A DNA stretch of 64,000 nt, from assembly GCA_032622095.1 (NCBI GenBank), contig CP136061.1, forward strand, positions 38,633,797 to 38,697,796. The letters are read 5' to 3'. This document shows positions 11,957-22,932 of this stretch, one piece after another (position 1 is the stretch's first letter; each line of letters begins with the position of its first letter). The notes below the pieces were generated by a model. It ran no database searches and was not told the origin of the DNA. It saw only the letters and a list, made by a program, of their open reading frames with translations. The DNA comes from Siphonodentalium dalli (Eukaryota; Mollusca; Scaphopoda; Gadilida; Siphonodentaliidae). Position numbers and translations under genes: made by a program.

Positions 11957-12316
11957 AATGGATTGTCTCAGTCAGTGAAGCGTGAACACTGACTCGCAGT
12001 TGTTAGTGTTATCCATGTGTGGTCAGTGTTAACCCTGTCTATACTAAATGGATTGTCTCAGTCAGTGAAGTGTGAACAATGACTCGCATTGGTTTGTGTT
12101 ATCCATGTGTGATCAGTGTTAACCCTGTCTATACTCAATGGATTGTCTCAGTCCGTGAAGCATGAACAATGACTCGCAGTGGTTTGTGTTCTCCATGTGT
12201 GATCAGTGTTAACCCTGTCTATACTAAATGGATTGTCTCAGTCAGTGAAGCGTGAACACTGACTCGCAGTTGTTAGTGTTATCCATGTGTGATCGGTGTT
12301 AACCCTGTCTATACTA

Positions 12317-12452
12317 GGGGTGATAGGAAGACAGTCAGCCATGACTATATCACCCCTAGCAATGTATAGTCTATTAATATTATATTTATTTGTAATTGTA
12401 CTTTCCATATGTGTGTATTGTAAATAAAATTATCCTATCCTATCCTATCCTA
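12317..12452 (+). mobile_element. 136-bp retro-insert, copy 3
   Basis: It starts 496 bp after copy 2 (4 x 90 + 136), in the identical monomer position. Copies 2 and 3 have the same following monomers, marking a higher-order unit. Confidence 0.8.
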
Positions 12453-12835
12453 AATGGATTGTCTCAGTCAGTGAAGCGTGAACACTGACTCGCAGTTGTT
12501 AGTGTTATCCATGTGTGGTCAGTGTTAACCCTGTCTATACTAAATGGATTGTCTCAGTCAGTGAAGTGTGAACAATGACTCGCATTGGTTTGTGTTATCC
12601 ATGTGTGATCAGTGTTAACCCTGTCTATACTCAATGGATTGTCTCAGTCCGTGAAGCATGAACAATGACTCGCAGTGGTTTGTGTTCTCCATGTGTGATC
12701 AGTGTTAACCCTGTCTATACGAAAAGGGTTGTCTCAGTCAGTGGAGCGTGAACTTTGACTCGCATTGGTTTGTGTTATCCATGTGTGGTCAGTGTTAACC
12801 CTGTCTATACTAAACGGATTGTCTCAGTCAGTTAA

Positions 12836-13240
12836 AGACACATTATTGAATTATTCGATGCGTGAAACTGATAAGGTAGTACTCAGGCGCCATGTCAACT
12901 GTGGGAATGTAGACTTCTACTAACATCGCCGAAAATCTCAAAGAAATCGACCATTCAAATTCACAGAAATCATCGCCTAACCTACACTTAATTGTAAATA
13001 TTTACATCTCCATTCGGGACGCCAAAATAGACGAGAAACTAACGCTAATTTGTTCGCCATCGAGAGTCAGTGCTTTTGATTAATATATATAAGAATGACG
13101 GTGTGTGCTGTAACTTGGATTAATATTCGTAAAAAGAACTAATTTCGGCAAGATTGTTCTCCATTTCTATTTGATCACACAACGGGAGTGTTTCACATCA
13201 CTTTAAAAGTGTACGTCGGAATGGTCTATTGTTCGTTTGG
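12836..13240. other. No gene recognised
   Basis: Unique AT-rich sequence after the satellite. I see no open frame or repeat that I can support. Confidence 0.35.
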
Positions 13241-13512
13241 GGGATGTTAAGGTAATATCAACAGACAACAGATAAATAAAAGCGCAGAATAATCCATATT
13301 TATTGAGGGAAATGTTTAGATAATAAGTTCCACAAAAGACCTATTGTTAAACTTATTGTTTGAACATTTCCTATTGGATAACTGCTCATCAATGACGCTT
13401 TAGTGTAGAAAGGGTTAAACTAATTATCTGAACATTACCTATGTGATTAATACTTTTGGAGTTAATACTTATACAATGATGTTTTAGTATAATTATATAG
13501 AAAGGGTTAAAT
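13241..13512. mobile_element. TTAA MITE fragments (GTTTAGATAATAAG family)
   Basis: 13241-13414 matches the right part of the MITE at 21607-22023 (AAGGTAATAT, TTTATTGAGGGAAATG, AGATAATAAGTTCCACAAA) and ends in GAAAGGG-TTAA (13412-13418). A second, diverged tail of the same type ends at about 13508 with GAAAGGGTTAA. The left ends are missing or unrecognisable. Confidence 0.65.
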
Positions 13513-14456
13513 AGTTATATCGTACTACTATCCATGCGGGATAACTCTATCGGCTACTTTACTGAGAGAATGTTCGAATATATTACTTTTATGGAAAAGT
13601 CGTTTATGCGTGATGCATTGTTTGGTGATGGGGTTCACGTGAAATCAGAAATTGCGATAATCACGAGGCGGTCAATTGATTCTGAGTAAATTTTGTGAAA
13701 AATATTTTTGACCGACCGTTTTGCAACCCACGACATGATGATAATATGGAAAAACATATCCTATAATAATTGTGGAATTTCGCAAACAAGCGCCCACCTG
13801 TGGGTTTAATCAAAACACTTGTATAGTTTTATACCAATCTTCTAGTTGGGTGCATGTACTCTCTAGCCCCGAGTCACGTATACCAACATAGTTATTTTTA
13901 CTTGTTGAGCTGCAGTCGTACCCAGATCGGTTCTGTTTTGTCTCAACATTAATTAATTCACTTTCGATATTTTGTTCCAGGAAGGAGGTAGCTTTAGCCA
14001 CTAAGATATATATATGCCGTCAACGATTTTTTATCTGGAAATTGTGCTACATTAGAACATAATGGTAGGATTTTCAATTAACCACTAACTTCTTCATTTC
14101 AATTTCAATTAAGTTGCACGACTCTGGGTTGGCGCTTCAGTTTATTACTAACGCTTGCAAGTTTCATTTTTGGAGACCAACAAAGTGTCTGTCAAAACGC
14201 GATTGTACCATGCAACGATTCATAATATAACGTCGGTGAGCTTGTACACATTAGTTTTGAAAGTGATATTGAGGTAACATTATATTGTTCGTAACTGGCT
14301 TTTGGGCATTGATGTTGTCACCACATATTTTCGTCACATCCATTATGCCTTGATATGAAACGAGTGACCCGTATATTGTACACCTTCGTTAATTAGAAAC
14401 ATTCTGAGCACCTTTCAAAATACCTCCACACGTCCCGCATGATTCCGACATTCTCG
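13513..14456. other. 3' flank of the orphan lectin exon; no other gene
   Basis: The minus frame 13810-14001 (63 codons) has no recognisable domain. TTTATT near 14139 would read AATAAA on the minus strand, about 315 nt after the stop of the lectin exon, and is a possible polyadenylation signal. Confidence 0.3.
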
Positions 14457-14677
14457 TCAGTTGAACTGGCACATCGCATTAACCTGCCCGCTGTTGACGT
14501 CACAGCTATCGGCCACCATATAGTATGTCATTCGACCATTGTCATCCAGCGTGATGCGCACGCAGCGGCCATGTGGACCTGAATTGATCGTCCCGCCCAT
14601 CCAGTATATGTATGGCAAGGACGCGTTGTACCATGTGCCATTTGAGAATAGATCGTTGCCGTCTATCCAGACTGAAT
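14457..14677 (-). CDS. Orphan C-type lectin terminal exon (exon 5')
   Basis: It encodes the C-terminal half of a CTLD: WIDGNDLFSNGTWY, YIYWMGG, a Cys in GRCVRITLDD, YYMVADSCDV and a final AMCQFN followed by a stop. It starts after a pyrimidine-rich acceptor ending TATTCAG, in phase 1 (the incoming G makes GAT, Asp). That is the same phase and homologous position as the exon at 21338-21552. No EPN/QPD or WND calcium-binding motif is visible. I find no partner first-half exon between here and 21.3 kb. It may be an alternative last exon of the same gene, reached from 23340-23525, or a remnant of a duplicated gene. It is intact as an exon. Confidence 0.75.
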
Positions 14678-16935
14678 CTGAATAGTATATAATTGTGTGA
14701 TGATCTTCATGTAGCGCGTAGCTCATATGTTTAGTGGCTACCTGTATCTAAATGATAGACCCATAATAAATTTAGTTTATTTTTGTAATGTGATCTACTA
14801 TATAGAACAGCTTACATTCATATCGGGGCTAATATAAGAGAACGTCACCATGTACAGTTTCCGTATATCTGCACATATATCTCTGTGATGTGATGATATT
14901 TTGTCTGGAGTGGCTGATTTGAAGCCTCTTTGTCAGAACTCTAGACAGGTATGACCCGGACATGGCGAGTTGGCGACAGGGTAAGTGTTGTCTAACTGCG
15001 CCCAATTCTGGACAAAGTTAGACATATTACGACATGTGATGACTTAGATTACATGATCGTAAACGCAACCATAATTCAGTTACAGGTTGTTGGTATACCT
15101 GTACTCTTATGAGATGTGCAAACGTACTTTGATACTCTTGGTACACTGTTAAAATATCCGTTAAAAACTAATATATGATCAGTTTTAAAAGTGCAACGTT
15201 GTTCAGTAAACAACCGGATGGAATTGTGATCCATAATTTCAACATTTGTCACGTGGTTACGGCCTCTATACACCTCGGGCGTCTGAGACTAAATGTATTA
15301 TTTTAAACAGCCAACGACGCGACGCCATTGCAATAAACTCTTTTCTAAAATATCTATTCGGCGGAAATGCTGTAATATTATATACATAGCATGGCGTTGT
15401 CCCGACGAGCGTCCCGACGGTAGACAGCAGCACAGTCCTAGGAATCACTGTCCATATAATATTAAATTTGATTAAAATATAACAAATAGATCTAGATACA
15501 TTACCTCCACTATACAGATAACAGGTGCAGTTAGGCAACTTCAGATTTTGTTATTATGTAAACAATCATCTCATTGGCTAGAGACCACCCCGTGTGCTCT
15601 ATCACTAAAACGAACAATTGGATTTTTCGTTCGAAAAAATTGCATTTATCTCCCCACAATTGATATGTGACAATTAAGTTAATTGTTCTTAATGCGCTCG
15701 TTGGGTCATATCAACTCTACCTGGTCTGATTTGTACATAAATCGTGATTTTCCATCCAAATATCACCATAAATTCACATTTATGGAATTGGTGAAAATCA
15801 TTTTTTGCTGACGCGGTAGTGTCTCTATTCAGTTCCTTATTACAATTACTTATTTAACATTTGCAGCCAATCCCAGTACAAGTTATCTCCCATTGCCGCT
15901 CTTGGGATGCGGAGCAAAACGGGAGCTTGGAATATAAAATTTGCTTTCACATCTCAAGTTATCAACCACCCCTAGGGCCCTACTTGAAAATATATAGATA
16001 TATTAGTTTGAGATGATCATTTCTACATTTCTCTAGTAATGAGAATGAGTTAAAATGTGCACTTAGTAGTTTAGAGCAGGGCCATTTTTACCACACCCGA
16101 CGTCTGTTTACTCACATCCGTAATCCCTTTTATTCGGATTATCACCGGGTGCGAATAAGTAAAATGGTATTTATAGAATGGATATGTTTTTCCAAAATCG
16201 TAAAGAATTCCACCGAGTTTGCACCTGAAGGAATATTCGAGTAACTAACAGCTATTTTCTCGTAAGTGGGTAAAGATACTAACAATCTGAACACACCATC
16301 GTTTCAAGAAAAAAATACGGAATATGATGATATAAACTCAGAATTCGCGAATGTTTGTGTGGCATAAAAATTTGTACTCTGTATTTTCTTGCAAATCATC
16401 TGCCAATGAAAATGCAGTATACGAAATTTTTACTTGCCAAACTGGTATATATATTAATATAATAACTAACTATAATATATTGATTTAATATTATTAAATA
16501 ATATTTTATTCAACTAACAGTGATTCCTAGGGACTGTGACAGCAGTGTTTATGTTTCCGACCGCTCCAGTAAATTCGCATCAAAGGTTGAAATGTTCTAG
16601 TCGTAGTCGGATTGGAAGTGTGTATGTCCTGTGGGTATGTGTTTAGTTATCGGGTCGCACTTATATTAGCAAAATCAAGGATTTTAATCGTTGGAATTTC
16701 ATTCTTTTTAATATTGGAACGCTGCATTTCGTGTATTCGTTTCACGGTGAGTGGACATGACAAATTAGTTAAGCTCTATCGCCTATTGTTGGACAGTGCC
16801 TGTTGCATTGTTAGCGTGATTGCTTTCATTGTTATTACAACGACGCTGACCTCCTTATAAAGTACATGAGGGTACCAACCGTGCGCTATCGACTGAACGC
16901 TAAATCGTAAAATTATGTGAGGGTATCAACCCTGC
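14678..16935. other. No firm gene; one weak exon candidate
   Basis: On the minus strand, sequence from about 15287 down to 15136 starts after TTTAGTCTCAG and ends before GTACGT, so it could be an exon, but its translation matches no domain I know. The plus frame 16612-16860 is hydrophobic and unassigned. 16440-16510 is very AT-rich. Confidence 0.25.
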
Positions 16936-17661
16936 ATGCCAACGACCATGACGGAGGAGATTGTTGTTACACGGGATAATGGTATATATTTACCAGCATG
17001 TACTACTACAACTACTTATGTTCAGCCAATCTTTACTCAGGCAATGCCAGGGACTGTGACGCATCAGACTATCCTCACATATTAAATGGCGGCTTCATGT
17101 ATTGTTAGTTCATCTGAACAATCAATGTACCAACAAAAACAAGACTTAGTACACGGAATAAACTCTGCCGCTTCATCGGACATACAAATGGTAAACGTCC
17201 CGCAGCACACCTTGCACGACCTAACTCTTGATTTACGCTGTCGTTCCATGAAAAGTAACCTCCTATTCCATGGTCTGAGTGAAATCGACGGAGAAGATCC
17301 AGAATGGTTACTGCGAGATTTTCTTTCCACTGAGTTGGCCATCGATGATAATTTGTCACTTGGTAACATACATAGGATCGGACGGGAGCAGATCGGAAAA
17401 ATCCGACCGATAGTGGCTCGCTTCATATACCACACGGAAAAGTCCCTGGTGTTGGCTAGCAGCTATGCGGGTTTGAGAAACACCAAGTTTCATGTTACTC
17501 AACAGTTCCCCGACGAGGTAAGGAGTGAACGTAAACGCCTGAGGCCAGTGATCAATCAAGCACGGAATAATAGACAGCAAGTACGCTTCAAAAATGACAA
17601 ACTATATATTGATAACCACACTGAGAATAAAAGGTTGGTCAATATGACTAACTTAGGTTAG
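16936..17661 (+). pseudogene. Non-LTR retrotransposon ORF1 (L1 ORF1p-like)
   Basis: A 191-codon frame from 17086 encodes an ORF1p-like RNA-binding protein. It has the block DLRCRSMKSNLLFHGLSE that starts the RRM-like domain, HRIGREQIGKIRPIVARF, and a C-terminal part with FPDEVRSERKRLRPV and QVRFKNDKLYID. The frame continues upstream to an ATG at 16936 but is interrupted by TAA at 17083-17085 directly before the ATG at 17086. Translation may therefore start at 17086 or the ORF may be broken. ORF1p of L1-like elements binds element RNA and acts as a chaperone. No ORF2 follows. Instead the frame ends in a TGACTAA-rich repeat. Confidence 0.7.
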
Positions 17662-17915
17662 TCAACAGCTTGTCACGGAGATGACTAACTTAGGTTAGTC
17701 AAAATGACTATCTGAAAAAGTTACTCATCATAACTAGGTTAGTAGTAGTCAACATGACCAGCATATGCTAGTCAACATGACTAACATTGAGTCATATTGA
17801 CTAATATTGCATGAGTCACAATGACTACTATGATTTGAGTCATACTGACTAATTCTATATGAGTCAAAATGACTAAAGTAAGTTTAGCCAGCATGACTAG
17901 AACTAAGTAAGGATA
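17636..17915. repeat. Cluster of AGTCA/TGACTAA inverted motifs
   Basis: About ten blocks of the form AGTCAnnnTGACTAA, spaced roughly 25-35 bp apart, for example at 17636, 17680, 17700, 17770 and 17850. The blocks are small palindromes containing TGAGTCA/TGACTAA. The first lie at the very end of the ORF1 frame. Confidence 0.8.
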
Positions 17916-17989
17916 TCCCTGGCCTGTTCCCTGCACGTGGAGTAAAATGTGTCTGAATGTCTAAAATAATGGGCCGTAATTCTTAATTT

Positions 17990-19390
17990 GTGTGTAATAA
18001 TATTTAAAAAAATAATTTGCGATTTAGTGCCATGGTTTTCGATTTATAACAAATGTTTGCAATTAATCAAATCAATTTGCTTTAACCGTATAAAAATAAA
18101 TAAGACAGGTCTGGGTGAACTCCAATCGCTCTATAATAGCATGGTCAGGCGAAAATATACTAACCGATTGGTCATTCACAGCCAGAATGCATGTGTGATG
18201 AGGGGAGTAAATCTTTGTGATAAATCACAAAACGACTTTGTGATACCTCGCAGACCTTTGCGATAACTCGCAAACCTTTGCAATAACTTTCAAGCATCTT
18301 TACGATAACTCTCAAACTACTTGGTGATTATACTTTACGATTTATCGTAAACATGTTTGAGATTTATCACAAAGGTTTGTGATTTATTGCAGATATATTG
18401 TTATGTGTTCATGTTGGCACTAATGGGATTGAACCGTATAAACACAATAAATCAGACATCTTATACAGATCTGGATGAGCCACAAATCGATATATAATAG
18501 CATGGTCGGGCTAAAATAGACTGATGGGTCTTTCACAGCTAACATACGGGGGAAGAAAACCAATACTTGAAACACAAATTAATTCTGATCTCTTTTGGAG
18601 ATTTTTTACTCAGAATATCCAAAATTAAAACAACTTTGCGATAAATCACAAAACAACTTTGCAAAAAATCACAAACACCTTTACGATAACTCCCAAACCT
18701 TTGCGATAAATCTCAAACATCTTTACGATAACTCTCAATTAACTACTTGGTGATTATACTTTGCGATTTATCGCAAAGATGTTTGAGATTTATCACAATA
18801 GCCGATCAGGTTAAAATGGACCAATCATTCTTTCACAGCCAGCATGTACCTTGTATCATGTATCTGGGATAAAGGGAGTAACTCTAACGGTTCTATTATT
18901 ATCGATCAACCTATACTAGTACTTCAAAAACAAAACAAAATTATTTCCGATTTTTGTTATCAAGACAACATATAATTATTCACTGATAACATTCAAAGTT
19001 AAAACAACTTTGCGAACATCGAAAACATATTTCTGATAAATCGCCAACTACCGTACTTGGCGATTTATCACAAAGGTTTTCGATTAATCGCAATGATTGA
19101 ATTATATTGTTATATGTGGGCACTAATGGGATTGAACCATATAATTATCAATCAGATATCTTAACCAGGTCTGGGTGAACCACTTACCGATCTATAATAG
19201 ACTACATTAACTAAAATAAACCGATCGGCCTTTCACAGCCATCATGCATCCGGGATAAGCGGAGTCACTCTAAAAAGTTTTATTGTTATCTCTCAACCAA
19301 TAAGTAAACAAAATTAATTCTGATTTCTTTTGCAAGACACCAAATAATTATTTACTGTATACTGAGAATATTCTCTTAGAATATTCAACT
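17990..19390. repeat. Diverged tandem field, about 300-400-bp unit, four copies
   Basis: Each unit carries AGGTCTGGGTGAAC-like (18105, 18465, 19170) and TTTCACAGCC-like (18175, 18533, 18833, 19231) landmarks, and a block of GCGATAAATC / GATTTATCGC inverted motifs (18215-18390, 18630-18800, 19000-19100). Unit order is kept, so this is old tandem duplication. Confidence 0.8.
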
Positions 19391-21005
19391 TGGCGGTTGT
19401 CGTTTTCTTTTGATAATATGTGTGCCATTTAGTACTCTCGTCATACGTTCACTCTTCTTCAATATGGGTAAGTTGTTATATACCACGGGAAATAACTCTG
19501 GGTTTCGATTGTTATAGGTTGTTACCATAGCAAGATGTGTTTTGTCCGCTTTAGAGTGCGGTTCTGGCTGTCTAAGCTCTGCAGGGGAATACGATTGGGA
19601 TTTTTTAATGCCTTGATCTATTAAGTTAATGGGATAACCACGCTCTACTAGAGTGGTTCTGAGTTCCGCCAGTCGGATTATTTGGACGTTGGGGTCTGAG
19701 ACTATTGTACAAATGCGTCTTGCTATGTTATATGGGATGTAATTGCGACAACTTCTGGGATGATTGCTTTTAAAGTGAAGGTATTGCTGAGTGTCTGTTG
19801 AATTCCGATAAATGTCCGTTGAATTGTTTTTACCATCTTCTATAATGAGAATGTCAAGAAATGGAAGTTTTTTGTGGGCTAGTTTCTATGGTAAAATTTT
19901 AGGTCGGCATTGAGTCCATTCAAAATTGAGTCCAGTTCATTGACGTCACCCCATGATTTCTGCCAAAATATATTGCAGTCATCTATATATCGTTTCCATG
20001 AGGTTTGGAAATTGTCACTGAATGTTTTGTCATATCTCTGTTTTAAAGACTCGTAAAGTTTTTCTTCAAGATACCCAAGAGTTAAAGTGCTGTATGTTGG
20101 GGCCATTTTCGTTCCCATTGCGGTCCCCTTTATATGTTTATAGTTCGTTTTGCTCATCTGAAATGTATTGTTTTCGAGGATGAGTCTTACTGCATCTTCG
20201 ACAAAAGCCATAGTAAATCTGTCGCTGACCGTTTCCGGATATTTTTTCATCCAAAATTGAACTGCATCCTGGTCTAGTGAGTGTGGTATGTTGCTATATA
20301 AGCTTACAACATCGAAATTTACCAGCAGGGTGTCAGCTGTAACTTCCGTGGGAATAAAGTTTAGAAAATCAATGTCATCTCTAACATAGTTTTTAACATG
20401 TTTGAGCAGGGGTTTTAAAATTATGTCCGCAAGGTTGTTCAGTCTGCTAGTTGGGCAAGCTGGTCCCGCAACGATCGGGCGAAATTTGAGATCCTCAGGT
20501 CGGTATACACTGATGATTTCGGAATTTTGTTTGGCTATCGCGGATTTATCTGGTTAGATTTGTGACATTTAGGTAATCCATAGAAATTATTCGTTTTACA
20601 GCTGAAATTTGTGAGATAGTCGACTTTTTGTGAAGCATTTCTGGTATTTATTGATAAGTTTCTTCAATTTTCCAAGAGTTTCTTTATCTATGTTTAGGGG
20701 AATTTCCTCATATGTGTTGTGATCTGATAGCATATCCCTTATTTTGAGTTCATAATAATCCATTATGACTATGGCACCCCCTTTATCCGACGATTTTGTT
20801 ATGATTTTTTTGTTATTTTTATGACTGGATGTAAGCTTTTATTTCCGACTTTCTTAGATTTTGCCTGTCGCTGTCTGGACTGTTTAGTGGGTATTGTATC
20901 AGAGTCTTTATAAATTCCTCCAATGCTCGGTCCCTATTCAGATCTGGGCATTTGGGTGACTTATTACGGACGAGAGAGGGGTCGATATGTTTTTCGTCCA
21001 ACCAT
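19380..21005 (-). pseudogene. Penelope-like element reverse transcriptase, decayed
   Basis: Reading leftward from 21005, fragments in several frames give the Penelope-like RT order: SDKGGAIVIMDYYELKIRDML, NNFYGLPKCHKS, LKFRPIVAGPACPTSRLNNL, NFDVVSLYSNIPH with a catalytic Asp, KGTAMGTKMAPTYSTLTLGY, WKRYIDDCNIFW with the catalytic DD, then LPFLDILI and a thumb/linker ending near GTHIIKRKRQPPS at about 19385. At least three frameshifts break it (near 20822, 20545-20640 and 19880). The GIY-YIG endonuclease expected after the linker is absent, so the element is truncated at its 3' end or of an endonuclease-less type. The longest intact piece is 19879-20250 (123 codons). Confidence 0.88.
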
Positions 21006-21337
21006 ACCTAGACCTATTTCAACCCGATTTGATGTGGTGACTCTGTGTACACTGGCGGAGTTTATAACGCAATTCATTTGTTGGTTAATATTTTTATTTA
21101 AAAAACATTAGTTAATTTTTTTTTTTAAATTTAAAATATTTGTTAATTTGAGCAAGGAGCTCAATCTAAAAAAAATGGCCTGTTTCAACTAGTATATCAT
21201 TTTATGACACATGCCTTCCAACAAATCTACATGTATATATGGAAAGGACGCTGCATTGACACCACAGTTATTCCGGAACATAGTTTGCAATACAAATGTT
21301 CCTCTTCATATGATGCTGCATGATTCAGACAGTCTCT
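21006..21337. other. 3' flank of the lectin terminal exon
   Basis: AT-rich sequence downstream (minus strand) of the lectin stop codon. TTTATT near 21094 reads AATAAA on the minus strand, about 245 nt past the stop, and is a candidate polyadenylation signal. Confidence 0.35.
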
Positions 21338-21552
21338 TCAGTTGTACTGACACATGGCCGCATACGTTATGGTGTCACAGTTGTCAACCACCATATAGTA
21401 AGCACCAGGACCATTAAGCTCGAGTCGCAGGCACTGATCTGAACTTGAATAGCTGAGCCCGCCCATCCAGTCTAAATATGACAAGGTTTCGTTGTTCCAT
21501 GCGTAGAATGTGCCATTTGAGAATATATCTTTACCGTCTATCCACATTGGAT
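21338..21552 (-). CDS. C-type lectin-like domain, C-terminal half (exon 5)
   Basis: It encodes WIDGKDIFSNGTFYAW, LSYLDWMGG, DQCLRLELNG, YYMVVDNCD and the closing YAAMCQYN followed by TGA. Two Cys in the second half plus one near the end fit the CTLD disulphides. EPN/QPD and WND are not present, so Ca-dependent sugar binding is doubtful. The acceptor is TTCTTGTTCTCTTCAG, and the incoming phase-1 G makes GAT. About 70% similar to the orphan exon at 14457. A TTAA MITE begins only 54 bp upstream, inside intron 4. Confidence 0.85.
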
Positions 21553-21606
21553 CTGAAGAGAACAAGAATAGGTTGTTATCGGATGTATGGTTATCAGAAA
21601 TATTAA

Positions 21607-22023
21607 CCCTTCCTATACTAAATGTGTTTTCCCATTCAGTTATGAAGATATACATTGGAATGATATATTATTTATGTTGGGGAGTGTTTAGGATCAATTA
21701 TCAGCCGACAACCAGATGGAAAGAATGCAAGCGCTGAAGGATTCATATTCATTGGTGGGAAATGTTCATAAACTAAGTTGTTTATTATCTGAAATTATTT
21801 TTCGGTCAACTTTTCTAATAAAAATCAGGTGCGGAATCCAATACGGTCTAGTTTTGATTTGCATGGATTGTAAGGTAATATAAGCAGACGACAGATAATC
21901 AAACGTACAGAATAAGTCATATTTATTGAGGGAAATGTATAGATAATAAGTTCCACAAACGACATTATCTTAACATTTCCTATGGTATAACTACAAATCA
22001 ATGGTGCTTTAGTATAGAAACGG
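21607..22023. mobile_element. TTAA MITE in intron 4
   Basis: 417-bp element with ends CCCTTCCTATACTAAA and TTTAGTATAGAAACGG, flanked by TTAA at 21603-21606 and 22024-22027. It contains the GGGAAATG...AGATAATAAGTT block shared with 13.3 kb and 63.3 kb. No coding capacity. Confidence 0.85.
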
Positions 22024-22539
22024 TTAAATCCAAATTGGGAAGGAATGTTATAAATGTTCTCGAATGTTTTGCGATCGAGATCGCCGGATAGTAAGTACCC
22101 TTAGTTGAGATAGTCTAGATACAGCTTTGTTTGCAACATATTCTCGCGCAAATACGCACATAATCGACCTATAATGTGAAATAGGTACATTGTGTGATTA
22201 TTTGATTATATTTACATACCCCTAATATCTCTTCCGATTTCCCCATAGCGTTACGGTAGACACGCCCCCTTATTCAATGCGTTCATAAACCTATGGACGT
22301 AACGTGACGTCACTTCCAATGTCGTTCATATGTTTATGAACAAATTGGTCCCGGAAATCACCGGGGATTGTCGGACATTACCGACTGCTTGAGTATCTAG
22401 TCAGCCAATACGCCAAGGATTTGATAGCAAACAATATGTAATCGAGGTTCGAAAGATCACGATTGGATGGCTAGTGGCATCTAATCGCGAGCACGGGTGG
22501 CACGAGATGTTCGATTGACTATCATAATGTTGGTTATCA

Positions 22540-22712
22540 TATAATCCCATATATATATCCCATAATATGTCAAATATAGCGAATTATCGAAATATGAAAT
22601 ACAACGAAAAAGCGAAATATGAAAATACAGCGAAATAGCGAAATAGTACGAAAAATCGAAATAGGAAAATACAACGAAATAGCGAAATATAGAGCGAAAT
22701 ATATAAATAGGA
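22540..22712. repeat. GCGAAATA-type short tandem repeats
   Basis: Irregular runs of GCGAAATA, CGAAATATGAAAATACA and variants. They lie inside the segment that splits the CGCACAT MITE. Confidence 0.8.
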
Positions 22713-22784
22713 AATTAATTTTATAAAAGAAATAACGGACATATTTGGAGAAGTGTTTTAAAGAGCGTAAGTATATAAATATAA

Positions 22785-22932
22785 ATGATAAACGGCGAAT
22801 TCAACGTGGTCATGGGTTTTGACCGCGATAAAAAATCAGCAAACTCCGCATGAACCCCTTCAGGGTTCATGCAGTTTGCTGAATTTTTCTCGCGGTCAAA
22901 ATCCCATGACCACATTGAAACCGCCGTTCATT
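22785..22932. repeat. Near-perfect 67-bp-arm palindrome
   Basis: AACGGCGAATTCAACGTGGT...GCATGAACCC (22791-22857) is mirrored by GGGTTCATGC...CCACATTGAAACCGCCGTT (22862-22928) with only a few mismatches and a loop of about 5 bp. It would extrude as a long cruciform or hairpin. The plus and minus open frames here are by-products. Confidence 0.92.

Larger units (their letters stand above)
9818..12835. repeat. 90-bp satellite array, 29 monomers with three embedded retro-inserts
   Basis: The monomer holds GTGAACACTGACTCGCAG, GTGTTATCCATGTGTGGTC, GTTAACCCTGTCTATACTAA and GGATTGTCTCAGTCAGTGAA. After removing three 136-bp inserts the array is 2610 bp, exactly 29 x 90. AGTCAGTG and CACTGACT form an 8-bp stem around the monomer junction. 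Variant sites (GTGGTC versus GTGATC, GTGGTTTG versus GTTGTTAG) reveal sub-families and higher-order copying. Confidence 0.95.

Noticed and set aside
15136-15287. Extra lectin-family exon on the minus strand
   Set aside because: Splice-like edges exist, but the translation has no CTLD, PAN or EGF pattern and its phase cannot be tied to other exons.
17636-17915. CRISPR-like array
   Set aside because: Repeats are short, imperfect and palindromic with unequal spacers. The context is an animal genome and no cas genes are present.
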